From: Methanocorpusculum parvum
Lineage (GTDB): Archaea > Halobacteriota > Methanomicrobia > Methanomicrobiales > Methanocorpusculaceae
Assembly (NCBI GenBank): GCA_015063085.1
Contig: SUTD01000001.1
Coordinates: 62,001 to 126,000, forward strand
Direction of reading: 5' to 3'
DNA length: 64,000 bases
The notes under the pieces were generated by a model. That model was given only the letters and a program-made list of their open reading frames with translations. It made no database searches and was not told the origin of the DNA. Made by a program: the position numbers and the translations under genes. Shown here one piece after another: positions 43,774 to 52,043 of the stretch. Position 1 is the first letter of the stretch; each line of letters opens with the position of its first letter.

Positions 43774-44751
43774 ATGCCCGCAAAACTCCCATGCATATAC
43801 ATGGGAGATCCATTTTTTCACGAAGTAACTCTCCAACGGCTGGGAACATACCTGCCGTATGGAGACACTGAGGTGTTTTTCTCTCCCGAGTCATTCCGCG
43901 ACACACGCGTATGGGAAAACATCCCTCTCATATACGCAGAGCCAAAGGATGACGCAATCTCGCATCCTGACTTCGCGAGCGTCACCACCGGACACCTCCC
44001 GGAGAATATGCGCTTCGTTGGCCATGTCTATGGAGCATACATCCCTCAAGAAGGCCAGCCGAGACTGACAGCAACACTCGCAATCACCGATGTGAAAGTA
44101 GAAGAACTAGTCCGACAGGGTCGCGTTGGCCTCTCAACGGCCTTCGCATCCGCAGAGCTGGAGCTCTCGGAAGGAGTAAACCGTATCATCGGCACAATCC
44201 TCCCGAACCACGTCCTGCTATTCGAACAGGGAGCATGCCCAAATTGCTACCCACGAGACAACGGAGCACTGTTCTTCAACACAATGGAGACGGATAAAAT
44301 GCCGGAAACAGAAGATAACGAAACCAAAGGAATCCTGAAATCCATCAAGGCACTGCTTGAAAACATGAAAGCAGAGAAGACCCTTCAGGAAACCAAAGAA
44401 GCAGAAGACGCACACTCTGCAGAAATCGCACAGCTCAAGAACACTATCAGCGAACTCGAAGCCAAGCTTGCAGATGCGGAGAACGCACGGCTCCAGACCG
44501 AGCGCGACAACGCATGGAACACCATTCGTGCAAACGTCCCGGAAGGCTGGCTGGGAGCCAAAGAAGGAGAGACCAGAAAACTCTTTGAAAACGACAAAGA
44601 TCTCTTCTACAAGAACCTGATGGAGCACAACAACACCTACGCAGCGGGAATCAAAGCCGAAGGCTGCGGATGTTCCACCCAGGACAAAGAAGCACAGCTG
44701 AGAAACAACATCAAAGAGTCTGAAAAGAAAACAGGCTACTCCTTCGCATAG
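43774..44751 (+). CDS. Prohead protease fused to scaffold domain (putative)
   Basis: A 325-aa protein directly upstream of the major capsid gene. The first 170 residues are beta-rich with NMRFVGHVYGAYIPQE, LATLAITDVKVEEL-type strands, RQGRVGLSTAFASAELE and a late IGTILPNHVLLFEQGACP; the H/S residues there could form the catalytic set of a DUF2213-like phage protease. Residues about 185-265 are a long coiled coil (EDAHSAEIAQLKNTISELEA), the expected scaffold. Protease and scaffold in one chain are known in several phages. The catalytic triad is not proven. Confidence 0.65.
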   Translation: MPAKLPCIYMGDPFFHEVTLQRLGTYLPYGDTEVFFSPESFRDTRVWENIPLIYAEPKDDAISHPDFASVTTGHLPENMRFVGHVYGAYIPQEGQPRLTATLAITDVKVEELVRQGRVGLSTAFASAELELSEGVNRIIGTILPNHVLLFEQGACPNCYPRDNGALFFNTMETDKMPETEDNETKGILKSIKALLENMKAEKTLQETKEAEDAHSAEIAQLKNTISELEAKLADAENARLQTERDNAWNTIRANVPEGWLGAKEGETRKLFENDKDLFYKNLMEHNNTYAAGIKAEGCGCSTQDKEAQLRNNIKESEKKTGYSFA

Positions 44752-44761
44752 GTGAAAAAAC

Positions 44762-45598
44762 ATGCCAACTTCTGGATATATCACATCCGACGACCTCGAA
44801 AACGTACTCTATCAACGTAAAATCGTCGGCCAAATCCTCGAACAAGCACAAGGATACGGTACCCTTGCCAACGACTCCCTTGTGAAACAAGTCTCGGTCA
44901 GCGCAACCCACGTCAGCCTCTCCACCATGGACTCCGTCAAAGTCACCCCTGACCTTGGAGAGCTCGAGGCCGCCAACATCGACAGCCAGTCGTTCGGATC
45001 TATCGATGTCGACCTCAAGGCAGACATGATTCGTGTTGCATTCTCTGATGAATCCCTCCTCAATGCAACCATTGCAGACCCTCTTGCACTGACCACCAAG
45101 AACGCAGCGGTTGGATTCAAACGCACTCTTGACAACAAAATCGCCACTGCATTCGGCACCACTCCACAGACCACATCCTGGGACACGGCAACCCAGAGCT
45201 TCCTGGAAATCGTCGGTACCTGCGTCGGCCTCCTCGAAGGAGCTAAACTGACCGGACTCGCAGTCAGCCCGGAGACCTACTGGAAGATTGCAAAATCCCT
45301 CACCACAGGAGACGGACGCACCGCAGGAGTCTATATCCAAGACAAGATGCAGTTCCTTGCAGGCTACGACGCACCAATCAACATCTCCACTTCCGTCCCG
45401 GCAAACACCGTATACTTCACCAGTACCGAAGTACCAGGAGCCTACCTCATCCGCGGCCAGGCAAAGACCGAGACCTACAGAGACCACGACAAGCGTGCAA
45501 CCATCCTCCAGGCAAACATCTGGAACGCAGTGGCCACTAACATCAGGCAGACTGACGACGACCTCAACGCTGGTGTTGTCAAAGTAACAGTCACCTGA
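44762..45598 (+). CDS. Major capsid protein (HK97-fold type)
   Basis: A 278-aa protein following the protease/scaffold gene by 10 bp. It has an N-terminal arm, a strand-rich centre (SFGSIDVDLKADMIRVAFSDE), a helix set (AAVGFKRTLDNKIATAFG), LAVSPETYWKIAKSL, and a C-terminal KTETYRDHDKRATILQANIWNAVATN that resembles the P/A-domain ending of HK97-like coat proteins. Position, size and smooth composition make it the best candidate for the major coat protein. Confidence 0.82.
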   Translation: MPTSGYITSDDLENVLYQRKIVGQILEQAQGYGTLANDSLVKQVSVSATHVSLSTMDSVKVTPDLGELEAANIDSQSFGSIDVDLKADMIRVAFSDESLLNATIADPLALTTKNAAVGFKRTLDNKIATAFGTTPQTTSWDTATQSFLEIVGTCVGLLEGAKLTGLAVSPETYWKIAKSLTTGDGRTAGVYIQDKMQFLAGYDAPINISTSVPANTVYFTSTEVPGAYLIRGQAKTETYRDHDKRATILQANIWNAVATNIRQTDDDLNAGVVKVTVT

Positions 45599-45615
45599 GT
45601 GGGAGGAATAAGGCG

Positions 45616-46035
45616 ATGACAAACCAACAGGAGATAGCAGATCTTCTCCCTATTGTATCGCCATACTCACTACCCGATGGTGCTGCTGGAGCATCGCTGA
45701 TCGCTTCCGCAGAAGAACGCACCCTCGCAGATGCGCCCGGACTGGGAGATAACCAGCAGACACTGGCCTGTGCATACTACATCGCCCACATCATGGCGGT
45801 GCAGAGCGGCAAATCAGGCATCACCTCAAGACACCTCGGGTCGTGGTCCGAATCCTACACTCACTCAGAAACCACCGCATTCCTGGAAGAATACACCCGC
45901 ATCGTAAAGCGACACGCCAGAACAGCAGGCATCAAAGCATCCCAACTTATCCACCATGCCGACATCGCAATTGCAGACACACTTGGCATGGACGACTCGG
46001 ATGCAGGAATCAGACTGCACAAGGAGACGAGCTGA
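45616..46035 (+). CDS. Head-tail connector protein (putative)
   Basis: A 139-aa helical protein directly after the capsid gene. The pattern (AEERTLADAPGLGDNQQTLACAYYIAHIMA, then SGITSRHLGSWSESYTHSET in the middle) matches adaptor proteins of the gp6/DUF4054 kind that dock on the portal. Assigned mostly by position and size. Confidence 0.65.
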   Translation: MTNQQEIADLLPIVSPYSLPDGAAGASLIASAEERTLADAPGLGDNQQTLACAYYIAHIMAVQSGKSGITSRHLGSWSESYTHSETTAFLEEYTRIVKRHARTAGIKASQLIHHADIAIADTLGMDDSDAGIRLHKETS

Positions 46036-46307
46036 TGCAGGCAGACGACACTCGCATCATCCTGCAAAAACTCGGCAAAATAGAAGCCGCGATGGAATAC
46101 ACCGCAGAAACCATTGCAGAGCTGAAGGACGACATGCGGGAACTCAAACACGAAGCAGCGGAAAGAGAATACCGCATCGCTCAGATAGAGCAGTGCCAGG
46201 CAGCATGCGAAGAACGACGGAAAATCACTATGGGTATAGTTGGAGGAGTAGCAGGAACAATCTCTGCAGCACTCACCGCCCTCATAACCCACCTAATCGG
46301 AGGCTAG
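46035..46307 (+). CDS. XhlA-like coiled-coil protein with C-terminal membrane helix
   Basis: A 90-aa protein. A charged coiled coil (KIEAAMEYTAETIAELKDDM, RELKHEAAEREYRIAQIE) is followed by CQAACEERRKI and one C-terminal membrane helix (TMGIVGGVAGTISAALTALITHLI). This is the layout of haemolysin XhlA-like phage proteins tied to lysis. An archaeal host has no murein, so its role, if lytic, would be unusual. The start overlaps the connector stop by one base. Confidence 0.65.
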   Translation: MQADDTRIILQKLGKIEAAMEYTAETIAELKDDMRELKHEAAEREYRIAQIEQCQAACEERRKITMGIVGGVAGTISAALTALITHLIGG

Positions 46308-46308
46308 C

Positions 46309-46617
46309 ATGACACCAACTCCTATTCATGACCTCCTGAGGCAAACCATCGCAGTCCAGAAAGCAACCAGCACGACTGATGGAGACCATGAATACAGCAA
46401 CCCCGTCCAGCACCCTGCAAGAATAGAACACACAACTCGCCGGGTGCTAAACACCAAAGGAGAAGAGGTAGTCAGCACTGCACTCATCATCACTGTCAAC
46501 CCTATCGGGAAAAACGACAGAATAACTCTCCCTGACGGGACTGCGAAAACACCCCTCCAAGTATCCGCACTCCCAGACGCCGATGGAGCCATAGGACACT
46601 ACGAGGTGCTAATATGA
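46309..46617 (+). CDS. Head-closure / stopper protein (putative)
   Basis: A 102-aa beta-rich protein (QTIAVQKATSTTDGDHEYSN, VVSTALIITVNPIGKNDRI, TPLQVSALPDADGAIGHYEV) typical of small siphovirus stopper proteins between connector and tail terminator. Assigned by order and size. Confidence 0.6.
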   Translation: MTPTPIHDLLRQTIAVQKATSTTDGDHEYSNPVQHPARIEHTTRRVLNTKGEEVVSTALIITVNPIGKNDRITLPDGTAKTPLQVSALPDADGAIGHYEVLI

Positions 46618-47015
46618 GCGTAGGATACGACATCCGGAGCCTGCTGGAAACAGCAGGCATCCACGCGGATGTCAACAACATCAACAGCGCCCTGGCATCG
46701 ACAATCTCCGTAATGGAAACAGGAGGATACCCGCCAACCCGGTGCAACTCCTCAAACACACCCGCCCCGGTAACTGAACGACTCACCGTACAAATCATAG
46801 TACGAGACCCGCAAAAACCAGCGGCAAACAAAACCATCACGCAGATTATCGCCGCCCTGGACGACACCACAAACTGCGTAGTGAACGACACACACTACGT
46901 AAGCCTGATGATCAGCATCCCTCCTGTCTTCCTCGGAAGAGTCCAGACAGGCCAAGGTGAAACAAACGAGTATTCGATTAACTTCGAAGCCATCATGTGG
47001 AAAACGTACAAATGA
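46614..47015 (+). CDS. Tail terminator / minor capsid protein (putative)
   Basis: A 133-aa alpha/beta protein with the ending VFLGRVQTGQGETNEYSINFEAIMW and a start of two helices (DIRSLLETAGIHADVNN), as in gpU-like tail terminators that cap the tail tube at the connector. Overlaps neighbours by 4 bp. Position supports the call. Confidence 0.6.
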   Translation: MSVGYDIRSLLETAGIHADVNNINSALASTISVMETGGYPPTRCNSSNTPAPVTERLTVQIIVRDPQKPAANKTITQIIAALDDTTNCVVNDTHYVSLMISIPPVFLGRVQTGQGETNEYSINFEAIMWKTYK

Positions 47016-47416
47016 ACCCACCACTTAGCACCCACAAAATCACCGTAACGATTGATGACAAAGTACCAGGATGCCTCCGTAGCATCACCGGCCCCAGCAT
47101 CTCAGTAGAAGAACTGGACATCACATGCCACAATGCAGAATCCAACATCAGAAAGAAAATGGCTGGACTGGTGAACCTGGGAACCGTATCAACAACCATC
47201 GTCTATGACAAAACAGCAGTCTCCGGATTCTACAACGACCTGGTAGACGGCAAAAGCCATAGTATCGAAATCACCTTCAACTATGAGACGCCGGAAACCC
47301 TCACCTTCTCCGCATTCATCACCAGCCTGAGCATCGATACCTCCGGATCTGATGTAACCGCATCCATCACCTGGACGCTCGATGGAACGACCGCCCCGAC
47401 CTGGAGCACAGCATGA
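47012..47416 (+). CDS. Major tail tube protein (putative)
   Basis: A 134-aa beta-rich protein from the ATG overlapping the previous stop. STHKITVTIDDKVPGCLRSI and SHSIEITFNYETPETLTFSAFI look like the paired beta sheets of tube subunits. It lies directly upstream of the tail-assembly chaperones, the invariable place of the tube gene in siphoviruses. Confidence 0.7.
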   Translation: MNPPLSTHKITVTIDDKVPGCLRSITGPSISVEELDITCHNAESNIRKKMAGLVNLGTVSTTIVYDKTAVSGFYNDLVDGKSHSIEITFNYETPETLTFSAFITSLSIDTSGSDVTASITWTLDGTTAPTWSTA

Positions 47417-47751
47417 TTCCAGTAAAATCAATAGACATCCTCGGCGAAGAGTACGAAATCAGGTACCCTGTATCTGCACTCATCGCCGCTGAACACGAAC
47501 TTGGACAACCCATTGCCTCACTCGGGAAAAACCCGCTTATGGGTCAGCTTGCAATCATCCTCAGACATGGCCTCTCCCGGGACGGCAAGAAGCTGACCAG
47601 AGACGACCTCGCGATTATGCTCGAACAGCTCTCTGCAACAGAGTTCACCGACATCGTCACCGAAACCATGGAAATGATATTCCCCAGAGAGGCAGAGAAC
47701 ACCAGACGCAAGAACAGAAACGGTGCCAACCCAGAGTCGGAAAAAAACTGA
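47413..47751 (+). CDS. Tail assembly chaperone, short form (gpG-like)
   Basis: A 112-aa protein. EYEIRYPVSALIAAEHELGQ and LAIMLEQLSATEFTDIVTETM fit GTA/siphovirus tail chaperones, which coat the tape measure during assembly. Its last codons GAA AAA AAC TGA contain the slippery heptamer A AAA AAC (47742-47748). A -1 slip there would fuse this product to the frame that continues to 48110. Confidence 0.75.
   Translation: MIPVKSIDILGEEYEIRYPVSALIAAEHELGQPIASLGKNPLMGQLAIILRHGLSRDGKKLTRDDLAIMLEQLSATEFTDIVTETMEMIFPREAENTRRKNRNGANPESEKN
47742..47748 (+). promoter_or_regulatory. Slippery heptamer for -1 programmed frameshift
   Basis: A AAA AAC in the frame of the short chaperone, one codon before its stop. 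After a -1 slip, translation reads CTG ACG GGA GTG TGG and enters the downstream chaperone frame without a stop. This is the same gene position and slip direction as the lambda G/GT frameshift. Confidence 0.75.
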
Positions 47752-47756
47752 CGGGA

Positions 47757-48110
47757 GTGTGGAGAGCTGCATACATCTATGAGTATGTAGACACCCTCTT
47801 GTCATCCGGCATGTTTCTGAACCCAGACACCATCTACAATGCAACTCTGCACGAATTAAACCTGCTGATCACAGGGATCCGAAGAAGAAACAAAGAGCAG
47901 GAACAGATACGGAACATCAGATTCGGAACAATCGCCGCCGCCATCTACAACGTACAGAGGACCCGCCAGGAAGACAGAGTATTCCAGTGGAATGACTTCT
48001 TCGCAGACCTCTTCAACGAAACCGGACCCACTCCTCGCAATGAGATGACAGACGAAGAAATCTACACCGTACTGGACATGATGTTTGGAGGATACAGAAA
48101 TGAAAACTGA
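47757..48110 (+). CDS. Tail assembly chaperone, frameshift extension (gpT-like)
   Basis: A 117-aa stretch whose first possible start is a GTG with no ribosome site of its own. Its frame is open upstream through the slippery site, so it is more likely the C-terminal part of a 47413-48110 fusion made by -1 frameshifting. It contains AYIYEYVDTLLSSGMFLNPDTIY, and ITGIRRRNKEQEQIRNIRFG, helical segments fit for tape-measure binding. Confidence 0.7.
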   Translation: MWRAAYIYEYVDTLLSSGMFLNPDTIYNATLHELNLLITGIRRRNKEQEQIRNIRFGTIAAAIYNVQRTRQEDRVFQWNDFFADLFNETGPTPRNEMTDEEIYTVLDMMFGGYRNEN

Positions 48111-48540
48111 TACCACTAACACCATCACAGGCGACGATCGCTTAGTAGCAATGCTGGAAAGGAGCATGAAGGACATGACAGAAACTGCAGCAAAAGCTAT
48201 GATGAAATTCGCAGGAGAAATCATGGGACGTAGCGTCGACCTCGCACCAATAGTCACAGGCGAACTGAGGAGCCGCTCCTTCATCGAAGGCCCACTCATA
48301 AACGCCAGCGGCACCGGATATATTGCAGTCATAGGGTATGAAAAACACGGAGTATCAAGCGGAGGAAAAAATCCGAATGCAAAGGGAAACTTCTACGCCG
48401 TCCCTGTACACGAAAGGCTCGACGTAAGACACCCCAAAGGCCAGGCAAAATTCCTCGAACAACCATACAAAGCAGCATCCGGAGAATACCTGGAATACAT
48501 CGCGAACGCCGTTAAGGAGGAGCTGAATGACAGACATTAA
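48100..48540 (+). CDS. HK97 gp10-like tail completion protein (putative)
   Basis: A 146-aa protein from the ATG at 48100. IMGRSVDLAPIVTGELRSRSFIEG and IAVIGYEKHGVSSGG, with FYAVPVHERLDVRHPKGQAKFLEQPYKAA in two parts, match the gp10/minor-capsid family (VDT-G-LR-S, then Y--YVE-G). It overlaps the chaperone by 11 bp and the tape measure gene by 14 bp. In this virus it sits after the chaperones instead of before the tube gene. Confidence 0.7.
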   Translation: MKTDTTNTITGDDRLVAMLERSMKDMTETAAKAMMKFAGEIMGRSVDLAPIVTGELRSRSFIEGPLINASGTGYIAVIGYEKHGVSSGGKNPNAKGNFYAVPVHERLDVRHPKGQAKFLEQPYKAASGEYLEYIANAVKEELNDRH

Positions 48541-51154
48541 GGTAGGAAACCTGATTGCAGGGTTCGAACTAGATACTGACGATTTTATAGATGGCATCAA
48601 AGGGATAGAACTGTCCCTCGATGGACTCAAAGGTGCTGTCAGCAAAGTCATGGCGTCATTCACTGCCCTGATGGCGAACCCTGTCGCACTAGCCGCGGCA
48701 GGAATCGCTGCCGTCGCCGCCCTCGGTAAAGCATCCTACGATGCATACATGGAGATGGACGAAGCATATGACAAGATTGCTGTAGGAACCGGAGCCGTAG
48801 GAGACGCACTCGACGGCCTCACCGAATCATACGACAAATTTTATCGGACTGCAACATATGTCTCCGAAGACGCTGCAGACACCTTCGCCAACCTGAACAC
48901 ATACCTGGGAGTCACAGGAGACCGACTTGTCAGCCTCGCCGAGCAAGTATCTGACCTGAAAGGAATCGGCCTCGAAATAGACGAGCAAGCCTACTCCCAG
49001 CTCATGAACAGATTCAGCATCGCAGAAGAAGAGATGGGCCTCTACCTGGATTATCTCCTGAAAGTAAACCAGAACACCGGAGCATCAATCAACAGCATCA
49101 TGTCTGCGGTCCAGACCTCCGCCAGTTCACTGGATATATTCGGCTACTCACTGCAGGAAAGCATCAACCTCATAGGTATGATGAACAAAGCAGGATTCGA
49201 AACTAGCTCAATCCCGATGGCTCTCAAGCAGGTCACTGCGGCAGGGATCACAACCAGAGAAGGATTCGAAGACCTTATCACTACTATCAAGAACACCACT
49301 GACACAACAAAAGCCCTCGAAATTGCACAGGAAGCATTCGGAACCCGCGTGACGAATGAGATGGTAGCAGCAATCCAGGCAGGAGCCTTCGCCATCAACG
49401 GCCTGTCCGAAGACATGGAGCAATACGATGGACTAGTTGTTCAAACAGCAGAAGACACCGCCGACTTCCCGGAAAAGATGGACAAAATCGGAAGGAAGAT
49501 GACGGAAACACTCGCTCCGGCAGGAGCAGTCCTGGGAGACATCCTCGTCGTAGTCGCCGAAATTGCGATAGCAGTACTCGACCACCTGACCCGGATGTCC
49601 GAATGGATACGCACCAGAGTTTCCAGACTCATTGAACCGTTCGTGAAACTGTTCACAAACCTCAAAGAAAAATTCTCTAAATTCTGGAACGATGCCGAAC
49701 TCTCGTTCGTAGAAGGTGCAGCTTCTCTCATCAATCCGATCACCTTGATTGTAAACAACATCTCCAACGTCTTCGAAGTCCTGATAGACACGGTCAACTG
49801 GTTTGTAGAAACATTCGAACCCATCATCACTGCTGGTATGTGGCTGGTTGTCCAGGTGATTGATGTCGTCGCATCTGCAGCGACAGGCGACTTCGACAGC
49901 ATGTTTGCAGCACTCGCAAAGATTGCTGCAGCAGGCATGACACTGCTCTACAAAATCATGGAGACAGGATGGAACGCAATCACCGGAAACCTCGAAGGAA
50001 TCCTGCAGGGAATTGTGAACTTCATCTTCCGCACAATAAATACTGCAATCGACATCGTCGAAAACAGTATCAACGGCATAATCTCGCTCATAAACGGACT
50101 CATCAGCGGCATCAACTCCCTGAACATCTTCGACAGAATACCGACGATAGGATACGTATCCTGGCATCTTAACACACCGGACATCCCAGAATTCTCCCGG
50201 TTCGAAGACACAGCCCTCGGTAAGAAGATGACAGACAGCATCGAAGATCTCCTGGAAACATCTGAGAAACTATCTGCAACAACGAACCACACCATCGACA
50301 CAGGAATTGCCGATGTTACAAACTCGCTTAGTAACGGGTTTGGAGGAGTCACAAACAACCTGAACACCGGGTTCACTGATGTGACAACCTCGCTTAGTAA
50401 CGGGTTTGGAGGAGTCACAAACAACCTGAACACCGGGTTCACTGATGTGACAACCTCGCTGGACAAAGTCATCAGCAGCTCCGCCGAGAACTCCAGGCAA
50501 GAAATCGCAGCGATAAACAACCTCCTCACCGAGACAAAGACACTCGGCCAGATCACAGAAGAGACTGCTGGCCTCGTAGGCACAGTGACAGACTCATACT
50601 ATGACTCATCTGGAAACTTCGTCAACAGAGACGACTACTACTCCGGAGACTACTACTTCGCCAACGCCACTATCGAGTACCTCGACGACGGCCGTCTGGT
50701 GATGACGAGAGAGAACGGAGACAGGCTCGTGATGGGTGAGATGAAGGCAGGTGACCGGGAGAAGTATGGAATTGATTCTGTGTTCAATGTCGGAGGAGGT
50801 GTCGGAGGATTGATGGGCAACATCGCTGTAGATACTCGGCTGAAACAGGAGTATGAAGCATACCTTGCCGCAAAAGAAGCCGCAGAAGCAGCCGCCAGCA
50901 AGAAACAGAACAGCTCATCCGGAGGTAGTTCTACCAGTGGAAGCTCAAGCAGCAAGAAGCCAACAATCTCCGCAATCCAACAGGGAACGATCGTCGGAAC
51001 CCCGACCGTCACAACCCCTCAGAAGGAAAACAAGACCTATGACTCAGGAGGAGTGACCGTAAATATCAACGGAAATGTCAGCAACCCCTCCACAGTCATC
51101 GGAGGAATCATCAAGGCAGGACAAGATCTGATATCCAATCTCTTCAACTGGTGA
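48527..51154 (+). CDS. Tape measure protein
   Basis: An 875-aa protein, the longest in the provirus. Helical N-terminus with a hydrophobic stretch (VMASFTALMANPVALAAAGIAAVAALG), then the TMP core (AFGTRVTNEMVAAIQAGAFAINGL...), long amphipathic and hydrophobic helices, and a Ser/Lys-rich C-terminus. Two perfect 22-residue repeats (starting SLSNGFGGVTNNLN) are encoded by 66-bp tandem copies at 50323-50454. By the usual relation of about 1.5 Angstrom per residue, the tail would be roughly 130 nm long. Confidence 0.9.
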   Translation: MTDIKVGNLIAGFELDTDDFIDGIKGIELSLDGLKGAVSKVMASFTALMANPVALAAAGIAAVAALGKASYDAYMEMDEAYDKIAVGTGAVGDALDGLTESYDKFYRTATYVSEDAADTFANLNTYLGVTGDRLVSLAEQVSDLKGIGLEIDEQAYSQLMNRFSIAEEEMGLYLDYLLKVNQNTGASINSIMSAVQTSASSLDIFGYSLQESINLIGMMNKAGFETSSIPMALKQVTAAGITTREGFEDLITTIKNTTDTTKALEIAQEAFGTRVTNEMVAAIQAGAFAINGLSEDMEQYDGLVVQTAEDTADFPEKMDKIGRKMTETLAPAGAVLGDILVVVAEIAIAVLDHLTRMSEWIRTRVSRLIEPFVKLFTNLKEKFSKFWNDAELSFVEGAASLINPITLIVNNISNVFEVLIDTVNWFVETFEPIITAGMWLVVQVIDVVASAATGDFDSMFAALAKIAAAGMTLLYKIMETGWNAITGNLEGILQGIVNFIFRTINTAIDIVENSINGIISLINGLISGINSLNIFDRIPTIGYVSWHLNTPDIPEFSRFEDTALGKKMTDSIEDLLETSEKLSATTNHTIDTGIADVTNSLSNGFGGVTNNLNTGFTDVTTSLSNGFGGVTNNLNTGFTDVTTSLDKVISSSAENSRQEIAAINNLLTETKTLGQITEETAGLVGTVTDSYYDSSGNFVNRDDYYSGDYYFANATIEYLDDGRLVMTRENGDRLVMGEMKAGDREKYGIDSVFNVGGGVGGLMGNIAVDTRLKQEYEAYLAAKEAAEAAASKKQNSSSGGSSTSGSSSSKKPTISAIQQGTIVGTPTVTTPQKENKTYDSGGVTVNINGNVSNPSTVIGGIIKAGQDLISNLFNW
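50323..50454 (+). repeat. Two 66-bp tandem repeats inside the tape measure gene
   Basis: 50323-50388 and 50389-50454 are identical at all positions I compared, and both keep the reading frame (22 codons). Perfect identity implies a recent duplication that lengthened the tape measure. Confidence 0.85.
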
Positions 51155-51158
51155 TAAC

Positions 51159-52043
51159 ATGCAAATAACCTTCATTCCCAACACAAACATCCTCCCGACA
51201 CTCATCGTAGAGGATACTCCGGATGCAGACATAGCCCTCGTCCGCGGAAGCCCGCAAGGATTCAGTGGAGTACAGTACATCCACATGTCTGCCCAAACCC
51301 CCAATCAGAATGGAGCAACCTACTTCTTCAGTCGAATGTCAACGAGATCAATCTCGTTCTCATTCAGAATCCACGCGAAATCCATCGATGAAATCCAGAA
51401 AAAGAAGATGGAAATCGCACAGATTCTCTCACCAGCACTCGGAGAAGGAACGCTGCGAGTATACCCCGGAGAAGATGGAACATACTACGAACTCGCGTGC
51501 GTCCCGGATGGAAAACCCTCCATGTTTTCATCCATGGAAGGCCACAACGGCACTGCAGCAGTCGCAACTGTGAGCTTCACTGCATACAACCCCTGGTTCA
51601 CATCACCAGTCCAGAACACAGTCGAGTTCACCGCATACGCAGGAGGATTCCAGCTCCCATTCAGACTCCCATTCACCCTAGGAGAATTTGGAGAAGGATA
51701 CATCCACTATGCAGGCTCGACCCCAACACCTGCGCTGATCACAATCACAGGACCCTTCGTAAACCCAGTACTCATAAACACCAGGACCGGAGAGAAAATC
51801 GCCATCATAAAAGCCCTCAACACAGGAGAGAAGATAGAAATCAACACAGACCCGGCAACATCATATGTACACCACATCGATGCAACTGGAGCTGTGACAA
51901 ATGCCTTCTCAACAATCTCCACAGATTCTGTGTTATGGCAGCTCCAGCCAGGAGAAAACCACATTCAATACACAGAATCTGAATCGATTGGAAACACCCC
52001 AATCCGCATCTCCTGGCACGACAGATTCGAAGGAGTGATGTGA
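51159..52043 (+). CDS. Distal tail protein (Dit-like)
   Basis: A 294-aa protein. The N-terminal half with STRSISFSFRIHAKSIDEIQKKKMEIAQIL and GTLRVYPGEDGTYYELACVPDG is the siphovirus tail-component/Dit pattern; the C-terminal half is beta-rich (ALITITGPFVNPVLINTRTG). Dit forms the hub at the tube tip and carries the baseplate. Located right after the tape measure as expected. Confidence 0.8.
   Translation: MQITFIPNTNILPTLIVEDTPDADIALVRGSPQGFSGVQYIHMSAQTPNQNGATYFFSRMSTRSISFSFRIHAKSIDEIQKKKMEIAQILSPALGEGTLRVYPGEDGTYYELACVPDGKPSMFSSMEGHNGTAAVATVSFTAYNPWFTSPVQNTVEFTAYAGGFQLPFRLPFTLGEFGEGYIHYAGSTPTPALITITGPFVNPVLINTRTGEKIAIIKALNTGEKIEINTDPATSYVHHIDATGAVTNAFSTISTDSVLWQLQPGENHIQYTESESIGNTPIRISWHDRFEGVM

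Noticed and set aside
50323-50460. CRISPR-like direct repeats
   Set aside because: Only two copies, adjacent without spacers and in frame within the tape measure gene.
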